From Diploptera punctata (lineage: Eukaryota > Arthropoda > Insecta > Blattodea > Blaberidae), in assembly GCA_030220185.1 (NCBI GenBank), contig JASPKZ010002332.1, positions 62,001 to 126,000 on the forward strand: a stretch of DNA of 64,000 nt, given 5' to 3'. Positions 53,560 through 63,084 of this stretch are shown here, piece by piece; within the stretch, counting starts at the first letter, position 1; every line of letters begins with the position of its first letter. Both the position numbers and the translations under genes were made by a program. The notes beneath the pieces were generated by a model, which was given only the letters and a program-made list of their open reading frames with translations, was not told the DNA's origin and ran no database searches.

Positions 53560-54390
53560 AACACATTTCCTAAGACCGGAGGAACTCAACTCACCTTCAT
53601 CTATAGTTGCATTAAAAAAATCAGAACTGAAAAACATTGATAAGAATCATTTCAGACAATGATAACCAAGGAAATTAGAAACTAATTATTTATTTCATAA
53701 GCTGATAGAATTCGGTCAATAGCATATGATAAAGATAAATAAAAGTAATCTAAACAGGACACTAAAGTTGCAGATGAAAGGACAAAGGCGCAAAGAAGTG
53801 TAGGATGGCAACATATGCTGCAGTTGACTTTACTCGCAAGCATCACTTCATTCTCTAAGTCAATAATGTTAAATGAAGAAATCATATATTCCTTAAGGTT
53901 AAATGAGGTATGGATGGAATGATCGAAGTATTTCATTATTATACTTTTGAAAATTATATTATTGCTTGCATTATGATTTTAATTTTCAGTAAAGTATACA
54001 GCTTCCATTAGCCATTTATCAAATTTGCTATGACTTCTTATGGTTCATACATAGTATCTTAGCTCATTAGAGCAGTAATATGTAAAGCTTGAACTATGCA
54101 CTTCAAATCCTGGTTCAGGTATAAATATTTTTTCTAACTCATATTAAAGAAGTTATGTCTGAAATGATCTATTTATTTTGTTCTTCCTTTGACATTGTAA
54201 AAACGTTAAGATAAAGAGTTGTTCCTGTTTTTTAATATTGTTAGATTCTATTCTAAGATAGGCTATCCTCCTTTTACCTAAATATTAAATAGATTTAATA
54301 CTTCCCAAAATGGAATAGGAATTAAACTACTTAAACTTTTGATTTTTTAATATTAAATTTACCATTTTTCACCAAATAAATTAAATTTAA
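53560..54390. other. No gene recognised
   Basis: About 54062-54130 is tRNA-like (AGCTCATTAGAGCAGTAAT, CTTCAAATCCTGGTTCAGG, then ATAAATATTTTTTCT), a decayed SINE family A copy. The rest is unassigned. Confidence 0.4.
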
Positions 54391-54394
54391 AGAG

Positions 54395-54870
54395 AAAAAT
54401 ACGTGCCTAATTTGGGATGTGAACCCAATGTCTCTGGTTCTGTACACCAGCACTCTAACCATGTGAGCTATTAGGCTTATTTATTTGCAGATTTTCTCTA
54501 TAATTTATTAGTATAGAGAAAAATCTGCGAATAAATCAGAAACTTAATATTAATTAAATAAAAATAAAACATAGTTTTATTTGATTTTCATATTAATTAT
54601 ATAATTCAGTGACAGCTGTTTCGGTACACTATACCTTCTTCAGACATGTTAACAGATTATAATCTGAATCATATAATAAATATGAAAATCAAATAAAACT
54701 ACGTTTTATTTTTATTTAATTAATAAATATGGATTTTCATCAAGTAAACACCAACTCAATTGATTATTTAGAAACTTAATAGTTCAGATGGTTAGTGTGC
54801 AGGTGTACAGAACCAGAACTATGGGTTCAAATCTTGATTTAGGCATATATTTTTCTCTTCAAATTTACTT
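54395..54870. mobile_element. Inverted SINE A pair around a hammerhead-bearing palindromic element
   Basis: Minus-strand SINE A (tRNA part about 54404-54477) and plus-strand SINE A (about 54774-54848) flank a palindromic element at about 54545-54765. In that element, AAATAAAACATAGTTTTATTTG and GATTTTCATATTAATTATATAA recur inverted. The inner element ends TATGGATTTTCATCAAGTAAAC, the tail of the family at 22115-22262. Confidence 0.7.
54604..54648 (-). ncRNA. Hammerhead ribozyme motif
   Basis: Minus strand: CTGAAGA, stem II GGTA/TACC with loop TAGTG, GAA, ACAGCTGT as stem III, then C. Core intact. Same family as 22136-22174 but with a longer stem II. Confidence 0.75.
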
Positions 54871-54874
54871 AAAC

Positions 54875-55790
54875 CTTACTTTTAGGTTATTTTTGTTTGT
54901 ATCTTTGAAACTTCACACACATTCTCGAACCTACATTAAACATATAAAGAATCTAAATTTATGTGCAAAACCACTAAATACAATATGTGTCATGGTAATA
55001 ATCTATAATAGTACAAACAACATATAGAAACTTTTTGAACACCTGTGGTACACTAATCACAAAGTGTGACAGATCAATCGTAAAAGTACAATTCAATAGT
55101 TGAACATTTCCTTATTTAATACTTGCCACAATACTTATCAAGTTTCACTTCTTACATCTCCTACTTCCTGAGCAATATTATTAGTTTTAGACTGTATTGC
55201 TGTAAGGTAAAAAAAAAAAAATATGTATATACACACACTAAAATTCTTAAAGGAGAATTTAGTTAAAGGCATCTTTGATTTCGAACAGAATGACATTAGT
55301 AAAAATATAACACTTAGGAATTTTGAAATGATTAGGCCTAAACATTCTCTTGACCAACTTCAATAAATCCCTGTTTGGAAGAAATTTCTACATAAAAGAG
55401 ATATTTTTGACTATTATATATTTTTATAATGAATAATAAATATTGTCCTAATAAATATATACAATTTTATGTTTTCTGGGATTAAGGTAATTCATTATGA
55501 GTATTGTACCTACTAATATAATTATGCATATTTTATCAGTATGAAATCAGTGCAGAATTAAATAACTATCTTTTATATTAAAATATATTAATTAACTTTT
55601 AGAGATGACTTCCTGATTTTTTTTTATTTGCGCCTGTCAATTTTACAATCTCATAGAAGAACAAAATTCTCTCAAGATTTACAAGTAATAAAAATATTAA
55701 CTCTCCTGATATGAACTCTATCCACATCTGCATATAATTTTATTCCTGAAGATGTCAAGCCTCCTTCCTTCTGTGTTTCATTAATTCAAC
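54875..55790. other. No recognisable feature
   Basis: A short CGCCTGTCAATT word near 55631 equals part of cloverleaf copy 2, but the rest of the fold is missing. Confidence 0.35.
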
Positions 55791-55822
55791 TCCTAGGTAT
55801 GCCACTGCTTGCAAAGAGAAAA

Positions 55823-55881
55823 CAATCGCCTGCAATTACACAGGGGACTGACAACAGTCCAACAGCACTGTGCTGTGATTG
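55823..55881 (+). ncRNA. Cloverleaf repeat copy 3 (59 nt)
   Basis: Outer CAATC/GATTG; hairpin 1 shortened, CCTG-CAATTACA-CAGG; hairpin 2 GGACTG-ACAA-CAGTCC; hairpin 3 ACAGCA-CTG-TGCTGT. The same junction nucleotides as copies 1 and 2. Seven bases separate it from copy 4. Confidence 0.7.
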
Positions 55882-55888
55882 CTCATAA

Positions 55889-55950
55889 CAATCGCCTGTC
55901 TGGGAAGACAGGGGACCGAGGAGTCCAACAGCTTCTTTTAGCTGTGATTG
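55889..55950 (+). ncRNA. Cloverleaf repeat copy 4 (62 nt)
   Basis: Outer CAATC/GATTG; hairpin 1 CCTGTC-TGGGAA-GACAGG; hairpin 2 GGAC-CGAGGA-GTCC; hairpin 3 ACAGCT-TCTTTT-AGCTGT. Hairpin tips differ from all other copies while junction-proximal pairs are kept. Confidence 0.7.
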
Positions 55951-55959
55951 TTGGTACTA

Positions 55960-56615
55960 CCTTGTTTGCTGGTTGGTTGGTCATTGCCACCACCTCAAAA
56001 CTATCATAGGATGGCCAGATCATATGAAACTAAAGGCTCTATAATTACCTTTATCACAAATAATAAATAAATGAGAGAAGGTAAGAACTTAATGGAAATA
56101 TGGGGAATATCTGCCAATGACATTTCTATTCACAACATAGAAATAGTAAATTAATGATAATTTAAATGTAGAGACAGGAATTTAAAACCACAATTTGACT
56201 TCACTATTACAAAATATTTATGTAAACGTTAAACATTTCCCCTCAATATTTATAACAAATTTAAAATAAATTAATAAAAATATTGTATTAAGAAATATTA
56301 AAATTTTGTCGATCTTAACACTATGGCATATTCAGCAATTTTTAAATATGGTTGATTGTCCCACTACAGAGAAAAAGCACAGAAGTATGAAATAATAGAA
56401 TCTAAAAATGTTTTTTTCTTTCAAAATTGCTTTAGTGAAAGGATTTATATATTGTATGCATCACTTGACATTTGAAGAAGTATTTGCAACAGGAGTGTAA
56501 CTAACCAGCTTAACGACCTAATCACTACTGTATTAAAAAATGAATTTTTTAAAATTATTATACTAGGATAAATCAAGGACAAAATTCCATTTAAAAATCA
56601 CTCATTAAACAACAA
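55960..56615. other. No recognisable feature
   Basis: AT-rich; nothing assigned. Confidence 0.35.
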
Positions 56616-56617
56616 TA

Positions 56618-56964
56618 TCCATCCATAGTAATTCTGCCCGAAGGCAGGTCCTTCACTGCAATCATAGCATTTTCATGCTATGCTTGCAGCTTTACTAGGG
56701 AATTGTGTAGGTGTGGTAGCTTCCCGTTGCTTTCCACACCGGTGAAGGATGATGATGATGATAATGGTAAGGATGATAACGCTAAGGATGATGGCCATAT
56801 GATTTCGGGGACCGTTTGGGCCTTAAAGTTTTCCTGACATTTGTCTTACAGGTGAGGAAAACCCCGATAGAAACCTCACCCAGAAAAACTGCCCTGACTG
56901 GGGATCGAACCCGGGCCCGCTGCGTGACAAGGCAGCATGCTACCTCGAGACCACAGCGGTGGAC
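56618..56964 (-). repeat. tRNA-derived SINE, family B, full length (reference copy)
   Basis: Complete on the minus strand: head GTCCACCGCTGTGGTCTCGA, A box GGTCTCGAGGTAGCATGC, B box GGGTTCGATCCCC, CAGTTTTTCTGGGTGAGG, CACCTGTAAGACAAATGTC block, ATC-rich run, GGTGTGGAAAGCAACGGGAA, the AGCATGAAAATGCT hairpin, and 3' tail CCTGCCTTCGGGCAGAATTA ending ATGGATG. About 347 bp, best copy in the window. Confidence 0.9.
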
Positions 56965-56965
56965 A

Positions 56966-57860
56966 AAAACAACAATATAATTTAAAATAAGAATCCCTCT
57001 CATATTTTCTTCATATTCAATGAAATACTGATATAGTATTATATTATGAAAATATCATAAATTAACAAGAAATCAACATAATTTCTAACTTAGTAAAATG
57101 ATAGATTATTTTGTTATTAATGACAATAATGGGTAAAACTATATAGTATGGTAATCTACTGCATCTCATACTGTCAATTCAATCACAAACGAGAATGACA
57201 ATGCACAGGCTCCCACTTAATGAATTGTGCCTTTGGGAATCAAACTTTAGCATTGATATTCATACATTTTAGCATCTGAATATTGTATTAGCAGAGGGAC
57301 ATTTCTCTCTAGCACTGAAAAATCAAATGAACATGCACTTGTTTTTATGGTGAGAAAATATGTTATGATAGTACTGGCAGAGGTCTTCAGGGTAATAGTG
57401 GTCATGAGTCAGATGATATAGCTTTCTCACATGAAATACTTATCAAACGAGTTTGTTCACCGCCATCACACTGACTTCTCCATATTCCCATAAGTGCTCT
57501 ACCTCATTCAATTCATATTCACAATTTTAAAAAAATACTATTAAAATATTTCTGGATGTAAAAGGGTTTATATTTTGAATATCCTAATGGCTGTAAACTT
57601 CACTGTGATAAAGAACACGAGAATGTAGATCTAGCTTTCAATGTATTACCAGGTACTTCTTCAAACTTAGAAAAAATAAATTAATGGCTATAATGTTGAA
57701 GTTGATATTTGATTAACATAACATGTTCAATAAGCAAAAAACTGAAATTAATGACATATCAGCAATCTGTATGCAGTCATTAGGTAATAAGAAGCTGGAA
57801 AAATTTAACCTGAGTCAAGCACATTCATTAATTTTAAAATACAATAGGAAGAGTAACATT
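56966..57860. other. No recognisable feature
   Basis: Nothing assigned. Confidence 0.35.
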
Positions 57861-57919
57861 AAGAGGTTTGTTTAATAATTAAAACATTTTGTCTGTTCAT
57901 TCTTACCTCTTAAGAGTTG

Positions 57920-57967
57920 TTTTTGTCGAACATGTTTCAGAGCTTCTTAGCCCCATCGTCAGTGATT
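57920..57967 (-). ncRNA. Hammerhead ribozyme motif, left arm
   Basis: Minus strand: CTGACGA, stem II GGGGCT/AGCTCT (two GU pairs), GAA, ACATGT as stem III, then T. Stem I is weak on this side (TCA against CGA). Confidence 0.68.
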
Positions 57968-57976
57968 ACAGACTAT

Positions 57977-58022
57977 AATCGCTGACGATGGGGCTAAGAA
58001 GCTCTGAAACATGTTCGACAAA
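57977..58022 (+). ncRNA. Hammerhead ribozyme motif, right arm
   Basis: CTGACGA (57982-57988), the same stem II and stem III as the left arm, cleavage base T. A short stem I forms TCG/CGA, so this arm is the better candidate for activity. Confidence 0.7.
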
Positions 58023-58075
58023 AACAGCTCTAAGAGGTAAGAATGAACAGACAAAATGTTTTAATTATACTCATT

Positions 58076-58768
58076 GTTATGAATACACAGTCTTTTATAT
58101 AGATTTTTAAATGTTTTATAGATTATTTTAATTATTCAAGCAAAGTCTTTTGAAATAGAGTTTAGACATTCAAAGTCTGTTGAAATAGAGTTTAGACATG
58201 ATATAGTTCAGAGCAAAGTTTTGCTTAGCTAACTGTAAAAATCCCTACATTTAGTTTATTGGAATGTTAGTGAGTACAGTTAGGGTAACTAGAGGTCAAA
58301 TTGAGTATATAATACTTGAGAAATGAGGGTCTCGTGTCTGTGTGTGTAAACTGCTGAAGGGTAAGTCACCGGCCATTTTTCTTAATATGTATTCTGGACT
58401 TTAGGATGTGAATTAAGTACAATTAACTATTTTGATATTAAATTTTCAAAAAGGGATATAACATTTTTAAACATGTAGATTAGGGTAGATTTATAACTTC
58501 CACAACTCCCACTCTCTCAAACCCCAGAAAGTACTGTAGTTTTTAATATAGGCTTAGATTAGTTATTTAGGGCTAGAATACTTAGGGATTCTAATTATTT
58601 ATACTTTAGTAATAAAATAGTTTAAAATAAGACTCCATTTGTTTATTTCAAAATATGTATAACTGTACATCCTCATACTAACGCTCGGCTAGATAAACAC
58701 GCTACCAGATTTTCCAAGTCCCGAAGGTCCTTTAAGCCTAAGAAATCCAGCTGGGCTTATAACAGTGG
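58076..58768 (+). repeat. Left arm of a large inverted repeat (693 bp)
   Basis: From GTTATGAATACACAGTCTTT to AACAGTGG. Includes a direct duplication of a 30 bp unit (CAAAGTCTKTTGAAATAGAG...) at about 58141-58200, and ends with GGACCTTCGGGA's complement CCCGAAGGTCC. Matches 59180-59875 inverted with only a few differences. Confidence 0.93.
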
Positions 58769-59179
58769 TGAGCAGTCGGTGGTATATCGTATAAATAATG
58801 TTTTATTATTTTTTCTGATAGGGAAACGGACCCTTGCAAGCTTTCTGGACCGTTTGGAATACAATAAATATTAAAATTTTGTGATACGTACATTTTTTAG
58901 GTTAAAATCAGCAGTGTAAGATTTATGTAGAACATAGGATATTTATTATTTAATAGAAATTAAATAAATAAAAAGATATTCATTCTGGATTGGTATTTAA
59001 ATTAATCAGACCTTGTAAGAGGGAGACGTGGAAGAAAAAAAAAATTGATGTGGCCTATAGTGATTGAGCAACCATTTTTTTTTCTCTTGTAAAATCTGTG
59101 CATGATAAAGTGTATACTATTTTTTTGTCCAGAAAATATGTCTGATAGGAGTGAATAGGATAAGAATATACATGTAGAT
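58769..59179. other. 411 bp spacer between the inverted arms
   Basis: AT-rich spacer with no repeat of its own recognised. A minus-strand frame that begins in the right arm (NARLDKHATRFSKSRRSFKP, about 59230-59275) crosses into it but shows no domain. Confidence 0.6.
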
Positions 59180-59875
59180 CCACTGTTACAAGCCCAGCTG
59201 GATTTCTTAGGCTTAAAGGACCTTCGGGACTTGGAAAATCTGGTAGCGTGTTTATCTAGCCGAGCATTTGTATGAGGATGTACAGTTATACATGTTTTTG
59301 AAATAAACAAATGGAGTCTTATTTTAAACTATTTTATTACTGAAGAGTATAAATAATTAGAATCCCTAAGTATTCTAGCCCTAAATAACTAATCTAAGCC
59401 TATATTAAAAACTACAGTACTTTCTGGGGTTTGAGAGAGTGGGAGTTGTGGAAGTTATAAATCTACCCTAATCTACATGTTTAAAAATGTTATATCCCTT
59501 TTTGAAAATTTAATATCAAAATAGTTAATTGTACTTAATTCACATCCTAAAGTCCAGAATACATATTAAGAAAAATGGCCGGTGACTTACCCTTCAGCAG
59601 TTTACACACACAGACACGAGACCCTCATTTCTCAAGTATTATATACTCAATTTGACCTCTAGTTACCCTAACTGTACTCACTAACATTCCAATAAACTAA
59701 ATGTAGGGATTTTTACAGTTAGCTAAGCAAAACTTTGCTCTGAACTATATCATGTCTAAACTCTATTTCAACAGACTTTGAATGTCTAAATTCTATTTCA
59801 AAAGATTTTGCTTGAATAATTAAAATAATCTATAAAACATTTAAAAATCTATATAAAAGACTATGTATTCATAAC
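59180..59875 (-). repeat. Right arm of the large inverted repeat (696 bp)
   Basis: Inverse of 58076-58768, ending TATTCATAAC at 59875. Spot comparison of several hundred bases shows about 1 difference per 40-60 bases. Transcription across both arms would give a hairpin with a stem near 690 bp. Confidence 0.93.
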
Positions 59876-59879
59876 ACTC

Positions 59880-62800
59880 ATTAATGTTAATATAAATATG
59901 AAAAGCTGTATTATTTTACATGGATAATATAACATTACAATAGCCTTAAGTTCCCCTCTTTAGATTCATTAGGCACAGTCAGCTAAAGTATAAAATTTCT
60001 GAGATTTTAGTTAAGTTCTCAGTTATATGCAACAAATTTTGTCAAACTTTTACAAATTTTATTTGAAGAGTTTTCAAATTTATCATTAGAAATTGACAAC
60101 TTCCTAACAATATTTGGAATTAATTGTCCGTGAAAGAAGTATATGTAGCATCAAAAATAGATCAATTCTTATTCATAATTATTGCTTTGGACAAAACCCA
60201 CAAATTTATTTATTAATAGGTTTCTTTGATAGCAAAAATAATTTATAATTAATTTCTTGTTTAATATTAAATGTTAGATCCCAATTTATGCATATATTTT
60301 CTCTTCAAATTTATCACTGTATAATTGTTTAATTGCATCAATAAACAACTTGTTACTTTGCTCAATGCAAATATGAAGACTTCTTCAGGAAGGAAGAGTT
60401 AGCACTTCTCTTAAAAAAAAATTATATTTAGAAATTAATCCATTCACCTCAGAAGATGAGGTACACTTGCGTCTGTTATATATTTTGTACATTCCTTGCA
60501 GGGCAATCTTTTGTTAACATTTATGAATAGTAGAGGAATGTGTTTTGGCCTTCACCCTTATTGTGATCTCAAGTATCATTATCCTTTGTTTGTTTTGAAT
60601 GTGTGAAAATAGACATTAAATGTCTTAAATCCGATTTCTGGGGAAATGCATTGAGCATTTAAAACTTAAGCAAATAGGTTAAGCATTTTGTCAAAATACT
60701 ATTAATAAGTCTACTAATTTAAAACAAATGGAGATACTTTTTACTTTTGGTGATCTGTCCAATTATAAAATAATGAAAATTGGAATTGTAGAACTGAGTT
60801 GAAAGGTATATTATACGATCAATAACAGTTACTTCCTTCTTTTTTATCTGCATAAAATATAAATCCTCTTACATCCATCTGCATCGTTTGACGCTATTAC
60901 TTACGGTTGATCAAATTAGAGATGTTTTTCCTTATTTCAAGAAATAATACACTGATAAATAAGTATATTAAGAATTAAATATATAAATATTATGTTATTA
61001 TAATATAAGAATAGACATGAAAGAAAAACACCTCTTGGTATTGAGATTAAAGATTAATTCTTTGAGCCACGTAGCTTTAGAGAAGATGAACAGGAAGAAG
61101 TAGGAATTATCTGGCCACCCTTATACTATCATTCATGCTATCCCACACTACCTCCGATTCAGTCAGAAATGGCGGCATGTTAGAAATTAATATCACCCCT
61201 ACACCAAGAGCCTGACCAAATCTGAGGGTTTCCTAAAGGGAATAGGAATCACAAGACATTAAATTTATTTACCACCCACCTCTTTACCAAATGCATTGTA
61301 AATAAGTGCAAATTCATTTGGCATGTTTTGCATTTTAAAACATCTTGAATACGTTGGAAATACAACAAGATAATTCTTTACTAGTAAGATAATTATCTAA
61401 CAAAATTAAAAATTTGGAGATTCACAGAATGATTTACCATCATCTTCCTTTCATATTGTAGTCCTGAAAGGACGGTTATAATCTAAAAAAAAAATGTTTC
61501 CAACAAACTCTTTTCTTTAGAAACATCTATGAACTATTTAAATTATATTGCATAATTAAACATATTCAAGCAAAACAGCTCTGCAAGACTGAAGTTTGTA
61601 AGAATAATTACTTATCTTGAAAGAGGGAAATACATTTTTAATTCAAATTCTCTATGTTACAATAATTTAATGTGATGATTTTTTAACTTCTCTTTTATTG
61701 AATCAAATGGTTGTTAAACAAGCCCTTATTTCAGAATATCTTAATATAGTCCACCCTCTATCTGACTTTTCCAGCATGCCATATAGAAATTTTCTCTCTC
61801 CTACTCAAAGTCTGTTTAAACCTCGTTTTATATCAGTGACCATGTATCTACATTATACATCTTTATCTTGCTTTCCTGTTAACATTTGGATAGAGCATAT
61901 ATTTTAAATAAGTTGACTTATTAACAGTGAACATTATTACAACAGTCACATTTTAATGAAGTATACCGGCTTATCCTGAAAGAAAATCATAGTGCCAAAC
62001 TAATATTGGCTTTTGTGCACTAAATTAAGCAACACAGAGTAGATAATATTATTTAAATTATTAATGAAATTAGAAACCTGAGCATCTTGCTGAAACCCAA
62101 TCATATTCAAGACATAGACCAATGCATTTTTATTTATGAACGTAATTATTTTGTTTTCTTTATAATAAGAAAAAGAATAGAGGTTTATTCTAAATCTATC
62201 CTATTCCCTTCTACTTTAAATTTTAAGGTGCCAATGTGTTATCACACATGAGTTATACATTTATCTCTATTTACTCTATACAACACACTTGTAGCACAAG
62301 GAAAAATCACAGAGCAACACAACACCTTATTACTTTTACTGTTTACTATTTTTCACACAATGAACTTGAGTTTTATTAAAAAAAAAAGAAAGAAAAAAAA
62401 AAGGAAATTAGAAAACTTAACCAAGATCCTGCAGTTTATTCCCTCTTGATGTTTAGCAATAATATGAAAATGTACTATTCGAAGAATTTGATGAGAAGTA
62501 GAATGCAGATCTTTCAAACATATGACACTATCTTAGTTATACAACCTATCAAACACAGAGATTAATTTTCTATGGTTGCATAGGATATCCAAAATATAGC
62601 ATATGATTTTAGTTGTATTATCAAGGGAACCAGATAATTAATTATATATTTTAATCAAAATAAAGAAACTAAGAACTGACTGAATAACAAGGTAAAAATG
62701 CTTGATCTAATTGAGGAGCTTTGTAGGAAGATGCACAAGAACCATAAAATGTCCATATATGCATCAAGCAAGACCTTCAATATTATACACATTTCTGTAA

Positions 62801-62930
62801 AAGATCTATTAGAACTATTTTAGTAATTCTGAGGCAACTGAAACTCTATAAAAATTATACTATACATACCCTTCTAGATTCATCATCACCATCCTCTTAT
62901 CGTGTCCTACTTTCGGAAGGTCGATTCATG
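59880..62930. other. No gene recognised
   Basis: About 3 kb of AT-rich sequence. 60283-60306 holds a SINE family A tail (ATATATTTTCTCTTCAAATT). 62369-62402 is an A-rich run. The segment at 61020-61260 has higher GC but no assignable coding frame. Confidence 0.4.
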
Positions 62931-62979
62931 CTTCTAGATTAATTTAGTTAAAAACAATAAATTTCATAAGAATTAAATG

Positions 62980-63080
62980 AATCGTGATTCCTTCTTACCT
63001 CATACTACGTTTTTAAACACAGCACTGCAGTATCAGTGACCCATATTGTCACCATCATCAGCTGTTTTCACAACTGTCAA
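62980..63080 (-). mobile_element. Penelope-like terminal segment with altered hammerhead
   Basis: Plus-strand words AATCGTGATTCCTTCTTACC and TCATACTACG match the tail boxes of other copies and the decayed segment at about 39500. The hammerhead described separately lies inside. Confidence 0.6.
63016..63068 (-). ncRNA. Hammerhead motif, probably inactive
   Basis: Minus strand: CTGATGA (canonical), stem II GTGAC/GTCAC, then GAT in place of GAA, ACTGCAGT as stem III, and G where the cleavage base H should be. Stem I is good (ACAG/CTGT plus outer A-T pairs). Two critical changes predict loss of cleavage. Confidence 0.55.
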
Positions 63081-63084
63081 TACA

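Larger units (their letters stand above)
53525..55807. mobile_element. Possible hAT-like element splitting the cloverleaf array (2.28 kb)
   Basis: Left end CAGTGGCACAGCCAGG and right end (complement of CCTAGGTATGCCACTG, 55792-55807) match at 13 of 16 positions, in the style of hAT-type CAGTGGC termini. The flanking 8-mers ctcgtgaa and cttgcaaa agree at only 5 of 8, so the target duplication is weak. No transposase seen inside; the interior holds SINE A copies and a hammerhead element. Confidence 0.35.
57866..58075. repeat. Palindrome of Penelope-like ends with hammerheads on both arms
   Basis: Left arm AATTAAAACATTTTGTCTGT, TTCATTCTTACCTCTTAAGAG, TCGAACATGTTTCAGAGC and GCCCCATCGTCAG; right arm is the inverse. 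The short centre is TGATTACAGACTATAATCG. Each arm encodes a complete hammerhead core read outward. Confidence 0.9.

Noticed and set aside
55625..55650. Fifth cloverleaf copy
   Set aside because: Only 12 nt (CGCCTGTCAATT) match copy 2; no closing strands.
53359..55950. tRNA genes or tRNA pseudogenes for the cloverleaf repeats
   Set aside because: Despite the cloverleaf shape there is no A box, B box, T-loop sequence or 7 bp acceptor stem; the outer stem has 5 pairs.
55809..56009. Coding region across cloverleaf copies 3 and 4
   Set aside because: The open frame is a by-product of the repeats and shows no protein features.
60375..60410. CTGAAGA on the minus strand as a hammerhead core
   Set aside because: No GAAA and no stem II or III downstream.
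62870..62950. Small minus-strand exon ending GG|GTATGT
   Set aside because: The attractive frame (VGHDKRMVMMNLEG) has a stop between every usable acceptor and its start.
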